Below, in pieces: positions 8,583 to 19,351 of a stretch of 64,000 bases of DNA (positions are counted from its first letter, which is position 1; the number at the start of each line of letters is the position of its first letter). The stretch is taken from contig WHVY01000009.1 in NCBI GenBank assembly GCA_022266195.1, positions 2,046,001 to 2,110,000 of the forward strand. The letters are read 5' to 3'. The notes under the pieces were generated by a model. That model was not told the DNA's origin and did not search any database. It saw nothing but the letters and a program-made list of their open reading frames with translations. The position numbers and the translations under genes are program-made. This DNA comes from Tetranychus cinnabarinus. Lineage: Eukaryota; Arthropoda; Arachnida; Trombidiformes; Tetranychidae.

Positions 8583-11520
8583 ATGGTAATTGATTCTTTC
8601 CTTTATCTTCCTTTAAATTTGCTTAATATATTTCATGTATTGTCCATTTAACCATTGCCACCAATTATATAATCCTTTGCTAATTATTGATACTCTTTGC
8701 TTTCAGGCTGAAAAATTTGAAGTTAAAGAAAGTGATTTGAAAGATTATTTCAACAGTCTTGCCAATAAAGATGGTAAACTTGATATACCAACATTCAAGC
8801 ACGTCTTAAAACAACTTGGACTTCATCCGGACGAAGGTATCGTTACCCAAACCATCGAGGAAATTCAAAGTAAGTCCAAATTTATGCTTGATTAATCCAC
8901 AAAGTAGAGTTTACGTCTCCCTGTAAAAAAATCAACCAAATAAGTTTAATTAAACAGTTGCATGTTTGAAACATTTGGAAAGAGTAAATTAAAATGAAAA
9001 AATAAAATTCCACATCAACTAACAACATTAATGATTGGATTTCGATTGTAATTTACAACAAAAGCAAGTCTTAATACTTGTTATGAAAAAATGGAATTTC
9101 AAGTTCAATATGATCTGATGCATGAATGTTTAATTCATGGTCAATGATACTTGATTTGCTAGAAAAATCTAATTCTAGTTAAGCACAATTAACCTCGAAC
9201 TCTACCAAAGTCAGTCAGTTTAAAATTCGGGGTTATTTGAGTTTAAAATATCTGAAGAGCATCTTCATTTTGAATAAGAATTTTCAAGATAAATTTGATT
9301 CAGTTGATGCCTCTTTCAAAGTTGACATGTCTTTAATCTTTTCGCTTGTTTATTAACATCTGTCTCATATCACCATGTTTTTGCCAAAAAACTTTCAAGT
9401 TGCTAGAATATGTTGATTGAGGAAATTTGAAAACAAAATAAAAATCGAAAAATTAGCTTGGTAAATATAAATTTAGCAATTAGTTAAATAATGAATGGTT
9501 ATTTTGAAGCAAAATTAGTGAATAGATTTATGGTGAAAGTTGTTTCTTTGTAATTGTTCAGAAAAGTTGAACATTGATAAGTTCAGTGGTTGTAAGACTG
9601 TAGTGGTGAGACTGGCCAACAAGGAAAATGTATGGTGTGAATGATTGAACTAATAATACTTACACTCACAGGAATCAAAGCACATACTTAACTTTATTTG
9701 GTCCTCCGGGAACCTTGCCAACCTCGTCTCTCAGAACATTTTCATCTTCTTTTTCGAAACTTTTTTCTTCTCCTTTCATTTTAAACCTAATGAATCTACC
9801 AACGAACTTCTTATTGCTGTTGTCGGGTTTGATTGGCGAGAAGCAGGAGAGAGGTTAAAAGAAATGAGAAAGAGATTGAGCTTTCAAGATTTTAATTAAC
9901 AGGCATCCCAATGAGCTTTGTTTTTCCAATTTTAGCTTCTACATTTTCTGTCCGATCCTTTCTATTAGTCTCTTCTTGATTTTCCTTTGAGCCTGAGTTT
10001 CCCTCTCTTTTCTTTCGGCCTGTTTCTCTTGATTTCCAAGCTCTTTCCTTGAATATCCATGTTCAACGCTTTTACATCTTGCCATGAGATTTTTTTCCAC
10101 GAGCCAATATATAAAAGCCAACAATGTTCTGGCTTACCACCAAAAAAAGCCTCACCAACATTATATTAAGATTTTCATTATTATTCCAAAAGTACAATTA
10201 GAGTCACGGTGTTAACTTTACCAGTTTATTGTTTTGGAGGCTTTTGATAAACAAGTATTCTTTGGAATCCACATGCACAGTTGATTTTGAAGCATCACAT
10301 TATTCACAATGACAAACAAAGACAGCCAACGACATTCCTTCAGAAGACACCTGTGTATATTAAAAGGAATAAATAAGAAATAAGAAAATTAATAAAAAAA
10401 TTCAGTCAACTGAAGATGCAACTGAACACATTCAGATTAACTGGGAACAGTACAGTAAATATTCACATGTTCACATCGTGGGATTAGCCCTTTCGCTATT
10501 TACACTTAATTTTACCAAAAAATAGCCTTTTAGGTTTTTTAATCAAATTAAACCATTTCAATTTCAAAAAATTAATCAAATCAAAAAAGATCAAATGAAT
10601 TGAAATTTATTTGTTTTTATCGATTCGCTATCAAAACTGATTTATTTTGAGACATCAAATTTCGCGAAATCAACATCAAATTGTCTTACCTTTCAAACCT
10701 TATTCATTATTGTACAAATCAATCTAATCAATTTGGTTTTCATCATAATTTAGTTTACATTTAGAAAGAAGAACTGATTGAAATCCAAATATATTTCGTT
10801 ATTAAACCTAACAATGTTACAATTTGGGAATATTGACTGTAAATGTTTCATTATTGCTTGAAATTATTCATAAAACAGGAATGCTCACAGATTCATCATA
10901 GATTAACCGTTAGGCAATTAAAAATGACAATTTGTTAAGGATGAAACGAGAAACAGGTTGTTAATTTAGCAGAAAATGGATTTTAAATTGTCAAATAGAG
11001 TCATAATTTATCAACTATAACATTAGTTAAAGATGTTTGACATGAAATGACATGAAATGAAATAAACTTTTCGCTGAAGTAACAACCCCTTAGTAACTGA
11101 TGGTGAAAAAATGTGACAAAAAGTGAGACAGAATAATTTCTCGTTGCAACCAAATTTTTAATTGTCTTTACTTTTATTTTACATCTAATGTGAAGTATCG
11201 TTTTATTATTAAATTATGTTTATTTGTACTCTTTATTAGGCGATGGATTTATAACCGAAGATAAATTGAAGGCTTTCTTGGACACCATTGCTGAAAAACA
11301 TGCTAACCTTCGTAAGCTTTTTGACTGGATTGATGCTGATAAAAATGGTTACCTTGACCGATACGAGATAAAGATGGCTTTCGCCATGTCAAATAAGCCT
11401 TTTACTGCTGAAGATGTTGAAAGGTTGATGACAGAAGCTGATACTGATAGAGATGGAAGAATCAGTTTCCTTGAATTTAGGCAAAGTCGAATGTCTAATT
11501 TGTTTACTGATGTTTGTTAA
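8583..11520 (+). CDS. Calmodulin-sized EF-hand calcium-binding protein
   Basis: Three coding exons (8583-8585, 8707-8869, 11240-11520) give 148 residues. The first holds only the ATG: GTAATT follows directly, and reading through without splicing meets a stop. The borders are TTTCAG|GCTGAA and ATTAG|GCGATGG with matching phase. Two C-terminal EF-hand loops are canonical: D87-A-D-K-N-G-Y-L-D-R-Y-E98 and D123-T-D-R-D-G-R-I-S-F-L-E134. The N-terminal pair (around NKDGKLDIPTF and SDGFITEDKL) has lost key acidic positions, so calcium binding is expected mainly in the C-lobe. It has the length and four-hand layout of calmodulin or troponin C but is too diverged to be either. Substrate and partners are unknown. 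The second intron is 2.37 kb. Confidence 0.8.
8870..11239. other. Large intron 2 of the EF-hand gene
   Basis: AT-rich with no supported nested gene. Around 10,490-10,560 it has a short element (GCTATTTACAC then TTTACCAAAAAATAG) that recurs near 25,455-25,515. Confidence 0.55.
10490..10560. repeat. Copy 1 of a short dispersed repeat
   Basis: The core GCTATTTACAC ... TTTACCAAAAAATAG ... TTTTAATCAAA recurs in the same orientation at 25,455-25,515 with a few changes. The similarity fades on both sides, so the element is short or strongly decayed. Confidence 0.5.
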
Positions 11521-13266
11521 ATTCACGTCAACACTGCCTAAATTATGTTAACGTCTACAAACAGCCAATATCCAATCATAACATCAACAGTGTTCAACAA
11601 CTACAACGACTGCATATCCAGAGATAAAAAAGAGGAATAAGAGAGTCTCAAGAAAATGGTAAAATTGTGGATCAAAATAACAACAATTCAGCAGGAGTGG
11701 AAACCCAAAGTACACCTAAAAACAAAAGTCAAACCAACACTCACTCATACTCACATCAAACATTTACATCCATCATAAAGTCAATAATTAATCCACTGAA
11801 TTATTTTGCAAAAAATTTTCAGTCAATCTTTACCTACACTAGTCAATCTTTTTTTTGTCAACTAAACTCTTCCTCTCTTAATCTTCTATTCATTTCAATA
11901 TCTCTCTTTAATTACTGTATCACCCGTTTCACTTATCATAATAAGCGTCCTAACTATCGACTAGGCCGATCTGTATCGTTATGATGAAAGGAGATCAAAT
12001 GAAAGAAACGTTTTACAAAAATTAACCACAAATGTGCTTTTTCGGTTCTTCTCAAGTCAACAATTTAATAGACTCAATAGAGATCAATGTAACCAGCAAG
12101 TGTAAGATTTTCAAATGAAGCTGTAAAATTTGACATAAGCTTATACGCCTCTTAATCTTAACTATTGCAATTGTGATCAACCAAAGGAAAAAACAAAGAT
12201 ACATTTTTACTTTGCCAATTGTGACATTATAATCACATCTAATCCCAGCAACGAAAGCTTTGTCTTCTAGTCGTCTATTTCAGGCTTCTTAGATGAGGTT
12301 AAACTCCTCTCGCGAGTACAAACATTTCAGGCTTAGCTATTTTTATCTCTATTTGACATTCACAAATTTATCAAATACTATCATGATCAATTCATACTCT
12401 TGGCCATAATTCAATAAGGTTCTCCAATCGAGCAAGGCTTTTATGATCGTCAAATCATTGAGGTTCAAGTCAACTGCCTTAATGAAGGAATCGAGCAACT
12501 TATCAATCTAAAATGTACAACAAATGCAATTGAAAATTATCCAGCTTAATCTCACTCATTATTTCATTACAGTATTTAAACGATTAAAATACTGGTTAGC
12601 TTTTGATCCTTTTAAGATTTCCAGCAACCTTTTGGGAAAAGGTTTGGGTCTATTCGGGTTAATCCTTTTTTCCTTGTAATCCCTCGAGGTTCAGATTTTC
12701 TTCGGAATTGAGACTTAGTTTCAAGTAATTATGCATAGGAATTTCAGACCAACACTATTTTAGGTTCATTGTATTCCTACCATGTACAAAGAGTCGAAAA
12801 TTGTCAGAAAAACATTCACTTTAACCAAAACAGTAAAAAGCTAGACGGATCTTTAGCAGTTGAAAAATTCATTGAATTGAATGTCTTTAAAATCCAGAAA
12901 TGAGATTAAGCTTTCGCAGGAACTCGGATTAAATTATATTTGCACTCACCTCTAATTTTCTTGGAATCCATTACCGGGAAAAAGTAAAAAGCTTCGTGTA
13001 AAAGGACAATAATTGTCTCAACAATTAGACCCAAACTTATTCCCATAGGTCATGTTCATTGATGGTTATGTTTTACGCTATTGCGTTATGTTATGTTTCA
13101 AGTTTTACGCGATTTGTGTAAGCAAATGTTAGAGGAAATTTTTACTTTTCATGGTAAGTTTATTTTTCTCAATTCAAGCATTTTAGTTTCATTTCATATT
13201 CGAGCAAGCCCGAAATTTGTTATTGACTTTTTTCATTCAATATGTAGTCATTAGGAGTTGATGTTT
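11521..13266. other. Intergenic between the EF-hand gene and the secreted-protein gene
   Basis: Includes the 3' UTR of the EF-hand gene and, on the other strand, the 3' flank of the secreted-protein gene. Short frames here lack family features. I see no RNA gene. Confidence 0.4.
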
Positions 13267-13926
13267 TTAGTATCCATAACCAGCTTGGTACCGAGTAGAA
13301 TCATCATAACCCATGCTTCTGGTGCGAGCTGAGCTTGCTTGACCAGAGGTTGATGTAGTGGTTCCTGAGATGCCTCCTGGTCCACCTTGGAATGAGGTTT
13401 GTCTAGCATCAAATTGATGGGTGTTGGCTGAAGCACTATTGTCATATCCTCGTGAGTTACTATTGAAATTGGTTGAGCCAGGACCGAAACCAGGGCCAGA
13501 AACAGGACCAGAACCAGGACCGAAGCTAGGACCAGAGCCAGGGCCATAACCAGGATTTGGAGAGACGGAATTAGGTCCAGAAAGTGCTCCAGTACCAAGA
13601 ACGCTACTTCCAAGACCAGCAACTCCATTGACAGCTCCTTGAAGAACCCTTCCTTTGGCAAACTCAAGATTGGCAGCACCTTTAGCAACATCACCAACAG
13701 CATTGAGAGCACCCCCAATCAGACCACTTGCGGCTCCCGTAACGGTGTTAAGTGCATTGGCAGCAGTACCAAGAACTGTATCAGCGAGGGGACCAAGGAA
13801 GGGTGAAGCTAAAGAGTGACACAAAATAATGGGTTAATTCAAGTGAATGGATAACAAAGCTTTGTATTACTTACCAGAAGCCATGAGAGCCAAGGAAAGA
13901 ACGATTACTGAAGACAAGAATTTCAT
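13267..13926 (-). CDS. Secreted Gly-Pro-Ser-rich protein (silk- or cuticle-like), unidentified
   Basis: Two exons: 13926-13875 encodes MKFLSSVIVLSLALMAS and 13808-13267 the rest, joined in phase across a 66-base intron, for 197 residues. The first exon is a textbook signal peptide, so the product should be secreted. The mature part starts with a small-residue, hydrophobic Ala/Gly/Val region (about 25-90: GTAANALNTVTGAASGLIGG), continues with tandem GPGxGP units (GPGYGPGSGP, FGPGSGPVSGPGFGPGS), and ends in a Ser/Thr/Gln/Tyr-rich tail finishing YQAGYGY. There are no cysteines in the mature chain. GPGxx repeats occur in some spider silks and extracellular-matrix proteins, so a fibre, glue or cuticle role is plausible but only inferred. 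No known domain is recognised. Confidence 0.78.
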
Positions 13927-14036
13927 GTTGATGATGTTGGTTGGTTTTGATTGGAAGGTTGACTTTAGGGTTTAATCTAAATTGTTTTTAGCAATTGGAA
14001 TGATTTGATTGTGATATCTTCCTAGACAATTCCATC

Positions 14037-14046
14037 GCCTTTTATA
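14037..14046 (-). promoter_or_regulatory. TATA box of the secreted-protein gene
   Basis: The minus strand reads TATAAAAGGC about 115 bases upstream of the start codon, a strong TATA consensus. Transcription would begin near 14,010-14,016 and leave a short leader. A strong TATA element fits a highly or tissue-specifically expressed secreted protein. Confidence 0.6.
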
Positions 14047-15301
14047 CAAAACAAAGGTTAACATGTTGGTTATGGAGGGAGCTTACCGTTGACATTTTTC
14101 AATCATAATTTATTGCCGTAATTAATTTTACAAAATTTGTGCTTTTAAATATCCATTAAAACAATTGATTGGCAAATATTGATCAATTGATGCTTTTCAT
14201 TTAATCAAAAAAGTGAAGACTGTTTAAAACAGATGCTTAAAGGGCTCAAATTAATTGTGAAGAAACCATGCGACGACGATTAATCAAAATGAAGCGACAT
14301 CAAATCTGCTTCACAATCATCATCTTTCTACTTTTAATAATCAATCTAAGTTCAAATTAATCTGTAATTTGAATCTGACTATGATTTCATTAAGCATTTG
14401 GTATTCAGTTTTATGCTTAACAATAGCTTGAAATTCAATTCACATTAAAATGGATTGCGAATTAATTTTTGATGGTTAACTAAAGAAGAAATGAGTGTGA
14501 ATTGATAACATAATGTTAGATATTAAGACAATTACAATTGACTTCAATAGCCATTGAACTGTTTCAATATTGAATGCTCTTCTGAATATTAATAAAGTCC
14601 CAAAATATTATTTAGTTAGCTGTCAATTACAATTCAATCTGTTGATAGAGTTCAGTTTAGACTTGATTTTTCTTTCATAAATTATGATGCGTACAATATC
14701 CTGATTCAACCAGTTGAACCATCAAGTTAATCATATTTTCGTCTTCTATTATTCCCTTTTCAATGAAAAGTTGAATCCAATTTTTAGCTTTTCTTATAAC
14801 ACTGTTGGCCATTGCTTTGGCTGATCAATAATTCAAAATACAAAATGCCATTTAATTTTATTCCAAAATTTTAATTCTAAGTCCACAGTTCACTAAATTG
14901 CTTCAATAACTGTAAAAACTGGTAAAAACTATTGAAAGCGATTAAGATTGGATCTGATACAATCTCTCTTCTTGGTTTCGTGTTTTTAGATTTTTATGTT
15001 TTATTCAGATTAAAAGCAATTTATTCTTAATTTGTTCAATGAATTGAATGGAAAATTGATTATCATTAAACACTCAAATTGATGATTTAATTTTAACCTT
15101 GTCTATTAGACAATTAAACATGGAATATGATCAGTTACTTTATTTACTTTGTTTCCATGGTAACTTAAAACACATGAAAAGTGAACATCTTTCCCTTACT
15201 CTGGTTGATGTTTACTTTAATCCGTTTATTCATTATCAATCTCAAATCATCCGTTTAATCATTCATAATTTTGTGATAATTCTGAACCGTATTCTTTCAT
15301 A
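14047..15301. other. Intergenic between the secreted-protein gene and mRpL28
   Basis: AT-rich with no supported coding sequence. A frame at 15,099-15,302 ends directly before the mRpL28 start and shows no family features, so it is treated as leader or chance. Confidence 0.4.
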
Positions 15302-16667
15302 ATGAATTTGATAAAATTAGCTAAAAATATTTATCCTTTTGGTTGGATGAGGAATCCATATTTTCGCCGTCTTCCTGAGCATTATCTTAAATATCGTTTA
15401 GAACTAACAAAGCCTTCTGTTCGTGCTCACGATGACCCTACTACTGGAGATCTTCTTGATTATAAGCTAGTTGATGAAAAAACATTAAGAATGTAAGTAT
15501 TTATAAATTAATCAAACTAAATCTCTAGTATGTTAATCATCTTTCGCTTATACCGTCTTACCATATAGCGAACGAGTTCCTGACCTGCCAGTTGGTACCA
15601 GAGAATTAGGTAATTCAAATGAAGCTATATTTGCTGGTGAGAATGTTGTTACTGGATTTGATCTACCGAAAAGACAATTGTACCGAGATAAACATGTTAG
15701 GTGAGTTTAAACTGCTTATATTTCTCGTATGTAATTATAATGGTTCTGTGGTCTATATTTTTCCTATTTATTTCTAACCAACTCTTAATTTTTTGTTGTT
15801 TCCAGAAATGCCAAAGTTTGGGTGCCCAATGTTTTCCGGACAACTGTATATAGTGAGGTGCTTGATGCTTATTTAAGCATTTTGTGCACCAAACATGCCT
15901 TGAATAAAATTCACGAAGCCCATGGATTTGATAATTATATTCTTAGAACTCCTATTCAAGATCTTCAATCACGTCTAGCGCTGAAACTTAGACGAAAAAT
16001 GCTGATAGCTCTAGCCAAGGAATCCTATCATCCTAATAATCCAGAAAAATATGAAATCGTAAAAAATAAATATCAAGATTGTAAAATACCGGTAAGTTTA
16101 TCTAATTTATTTTATTTATGAATGACTAATTATTGATGGTATCAGATGATTAAACCTTTCATAATTCTAATGAAACGACGGAAAAAACTGCCAATCATTG
16201 TTGTATTATTTAGTCATATTTTCCCAATCTATTAATATTATAACCTAATTAAAGCATTTTGTGCTACAAACCTAATGATCATAAACAACTTCTAGACTCT
16301 AGATAACATTTTCTTTCATGGCTTCTATCTCCGTGATTTATGAAATGTTGTCGGCTTAATAAATAATGTTTTGCTTTAATTTGTTTTTACAGTTGGAAGA
16401 GGCTGAATGGATTGGCTTAAGTTGGACCCAAGCGATTGAAAAGATGCACGAAACAGAATTGGAAAAGCATGAGCCTATTCCATTAAAAGTCAAACTGGGA
16501 AAAGATTTGTTGAATAAAATGGAAGGTTAGTTGATTGTGATTATTCCTGAAAAAATATGCAATTTTCATAATTTTTCACGTAAATTAATACTATAACAAT
16601 TTTCTCTTTCTTCTATTAAGGTTGGAAAAAGGAAAAAGAAGAGAAGAGAGATTCACAGAATATTTAG
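15302..16667 (+). CDS. mRpL28: Mitochondrial ribosomal protein bL28m
   Basis: Five exons (15302-15492, 15569-15700, 15806-16091, 16393-16525, 16621-16667) join in phase to give 262 residues; human MRPL28 has 256. Matching features along the chain are RLPEHYLKYRLE near the start, KVWVPNVFRTTVYSEVLD, YILRTPIQDLQSRLALKLRR, AKESYHPNNPEKYEIVKNKY and EEAEWIGLSWTQAIEK. The protein belongs to the large subunit of the mitochondrial ribosome. The N-terminus is basic and aromatic (MNLIKLAKNIYPFGWMRN), fitting import into mitochondria. Its TAG stop ends at 16667, and the next base begins the reverse-complemented stop codon of the synaptobrevin gene, so the mRpL28 3' UTR must run antisense into synaptobrevin coding sequence. 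A possible AATAAA polyadenylation signal is at 16704-16709. Confidence 0.93.
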
Positions 16668-17312
16668 TTATTGTAGAGCGACAATCAGAATAATAAGAAA
16701 GATAATAAATATTCCAGCTAAAATTGCCATCATTTTCATGTTTCTCCACCATTGTTTCCGCTTTAATTTACCAGCTTGTTGCTCGAATTGTGAGGCACCC
16801 TGTTGTAAGGCATCAGCTCGGTTATCCAATTCACTTAACTTTTGATCTCTTTCTAAGACTTTTTCAACATTAGTCTTCATGATTCCGACAACTTCCTCCA
16901 CCTGAGCTTGGGTCTGTTGAAGCCGTTTAGATGTGGCAGGCCCACCACCTGATGGCCGGTTAGCATCACCTCCGAATCCAGCAGACCTATCATAAATAGC
17001 AGAAAAAATAAAGTGACAATTAGAACAGGTTTTTGAAAAGTTAGATGCAAATGGTTTGATAATCTAGTAACTCATATCAATCTTTGAAGAAGAAATATAT
17101 CTGACTAAACAGCTAAGAGACAAAAATACTGTGAGACAAAAAAGAGGAAAGAAGCTACACACATAAAGGTTGTTTAGACTAGTTTTATATTAAGGGGAGT
17201 TAACAAGGTTTGAAGGTTAATTTCACTTGTTGCTCTTCCACCTTTACATCCAACGTTTGAATACGTATTTAAATAAATATTGAGATTAATAGTAAAAATG
17301 TGTTACTTACAT
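16668..17312 (-). CDS. Syb: Synaptobrevin / VAMP (vesicle R-SNARE)
   Basis: Two coding exons give 106 residues: exon 1 contributes only AT (17312-17311) and exon 2 (16986-16668) supplies the G and the rest, so the start codon is split by an intron (AT|GTAAGT ... AG|G TCT GCT). The product starts MSAGFGGDANRPSGGG, continues with the R-SNARE helix from about residue 22 (RLQQTQAQVEEVVGIMKTNV, VLERDQKLSEL with zero-layer Arg47, LQQGASQFEQQAGKLKRK), and ends in a membrane anchor (about 86-105, ILAGIFIIFLIILIVAL). Family members sit on vesicles and pair with syntaxin and SNAP-25 to drive fusion. The gene is convergent with mRpL28 and no base separates the two stop codons. An alternative start upstream cannot be excluded, but the phase fits exactly. 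Confidence 0.9.
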
Positions 17313-18475
17313 TGTTCCGAATACAAAATTAGTAATTAAAAAATAATAAAAAAAATAAAAGAATCCACAAAACAAATTAGGCACAAACAATACTTGAACG
17401 TTTCATCAACAGTTGCAAATAACAGTTGAAAGACTGAAATGACAAGACTATGACTAACAGTATCGAGTCCGTAAATATCGATATTTTGGTAAGAGTACAA
17501 GACTCCGTCATTCAACCAAAAAATGTGGATTGTTCAAATTTTTAATTTTAAATGATTCTTCAACTATTTTCTGAGTCTATTATTTTCAACTATAGTTAAC
17601 CCAATTTGATTAAGTATCCATAGAACAACAGAAAAGTGTTATTCTAAACTATTACGTATATTAATTGGTGGAGGAATCAAGTTACAGTAAACATCGATTT
17701 TCACAAAACCTGACAAAATGGGAAAAGAGGATTTCGATATTTTATTGACGATTTGGTTTTTATGGCCGCTTTCACTGCAATTTAAGATTATTCGGCCAGT
17801 GACTTATGATAATTACATCTCTTCACCTTGTAACATGTAAACACCAGAATTTTTCCATGTTGAATGCTATCAGCCAGCATTTTGCCAAAAAAAGAGAGTT
17901 TACTGTAATGCGTTGATATGAATCTTTGCGTTGTTTTGTTGTGTTTGATATTCTCAATGGTGACTGTAACCAGAATATGCCGAAAAGTTATATAATTTGG
18001 GCAGTTAAGTTAATGCACGAGCTATTCTGTATTCAATAATATTTTAAACTGTTATATTTCTCAATCTAATTCAATTATTTGACTTCACTTACATGATAAA
18101 TGATTCGGGTTCAAAACAGCAAAATTTTACTATTGAGTAAATTAGCAAGGTTAGTTGAGGTGTAGGAAGGCAAGAAGAGTGATTAGTTGAGCAGATGAAA
18201 TTGTAAACAAATCTGAATTTTCAAAAACAAGAAATACGGAAATCTGCGTAAACACTCATCTTTAGAGACTAGACAAATTTGGCAAGTTCACAACGATTGC
18301 TCGATTGCTCTAGTGAATAAGTGATTTGTGAGTTAACTTCATTTTACTATTATTATAGTTATCAGAAGGAAGACCAAGTTAAACCAAATCTCTTTATTCA
18401 ATAATTTTGTTTCATCAATAAAATCGGAACACATTTAGTTTTACATATTTTGGTTGGTTTGTCTATTGAATCATC
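17313..18475. other. Intergenic, divergent promoters of synaptobrevin and the ankyrin gene
   Basis: No coding frame is supported. The region separates two genes transcribed away from each other, so both promoters and 5' UTRs probably lie here. Confidence 0.4.
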
Positions 18476-19351
18476 ATGTCTGCGAATACTGAAGTAAGTA
18501 ACAAATCTTTATTCATAGTTCAGTTTCTTTGTTACTCGACCATCTTACGCCCTTTTTGGTCCAGTTATTTAGACATCTCATCAATTTATAAGTACTTAAT
18601 CTGAGTTGAACATTAACTGGACTATTCATCACTGAGTTCATCTACGTGAAATTGTGATTACTTAAGTGTGAATCAAATATAAGACAATAACCCAGTCCAA
18701 TGGAAGAGGATTGAAAACTGGGATTTGTTTCATCTCAAGTTTTATTTTCTTGTGATTATGATTATTAATCATGATTTTGAATATTTTGCTAATTTCTCAA
18801 CTATTTCTTCTCTTACCTTTTTTCAGAATAAAGATTTACGTGAAGCCTGTTCCAAGGGTGATTTAGCTGAGGTTAAACGTTTATTAGGCAAAGGAGCTGA
18901 TGTTAAATCAAGAGATTCTTCTGGTAATACACCTCTTCATATGGTTGACGAAGGCCAATTTGAGGAGATAATTGATTTGTTGGTAAAAAAAGGAGCTGAT
19001 ATTAATAAAGGTGATCGTAATATGTGGACTGCACTTCATTGGGCCTCTGTAAAGGGTAAAAATGATGTTGTCAAGTGTTTGATTAAACATGGAGCCAATG
19101 TAAATGCTAAAACTGTGGACGGTTTCACGCCATTGATGGCAGCAATCAATGGATTTTACAATAAAGTTGGTAATTACGCTAATGAAGGATCTGAACACAT
19201 TTTTAAAGATGTCTGCCTCGCCATTGCATCTCATATGACCAAAGCTGATATGGTTAATATCAAAAACAACGAGGGTTTCAATGTATTAGATTTTGATAAT
19301 GCTCTTAACAACAGTTTTGTGCTTTCCATGCTTGAAATCATCCTTAAATGA
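18476..19351 (+). CDS. Small ankyrin-repeat protein
   Basis: Two exons (18476-18493, encoding MSANTE, and 18827-19351) join in phase to give 180 residues. Ankyrin repeats run from about residue 7: DLREACSKGDLAEVKRLLGKGAD, GNTPLHMVDEGQFEEIIDLL, MWTALHWASVKGKNDVVKCL and DGFTPLMAAI. A C-terminal part (about 115-180) drifts from the consensus. There is no signal peptide, membrane segment or extra domain, so it is probably a cytoplasmic binding protein. The partner cannot be told from sequence. The first coding exon is just six codons. Confidence 0.82.

Noticed and set aside
13251..13718. 155-codon Leu/Val-rich frame
   Set aside because: It overlaps the secreted-protein gene in another frame on the same strand; the signal-peptide frame with a spliced start is better supported.
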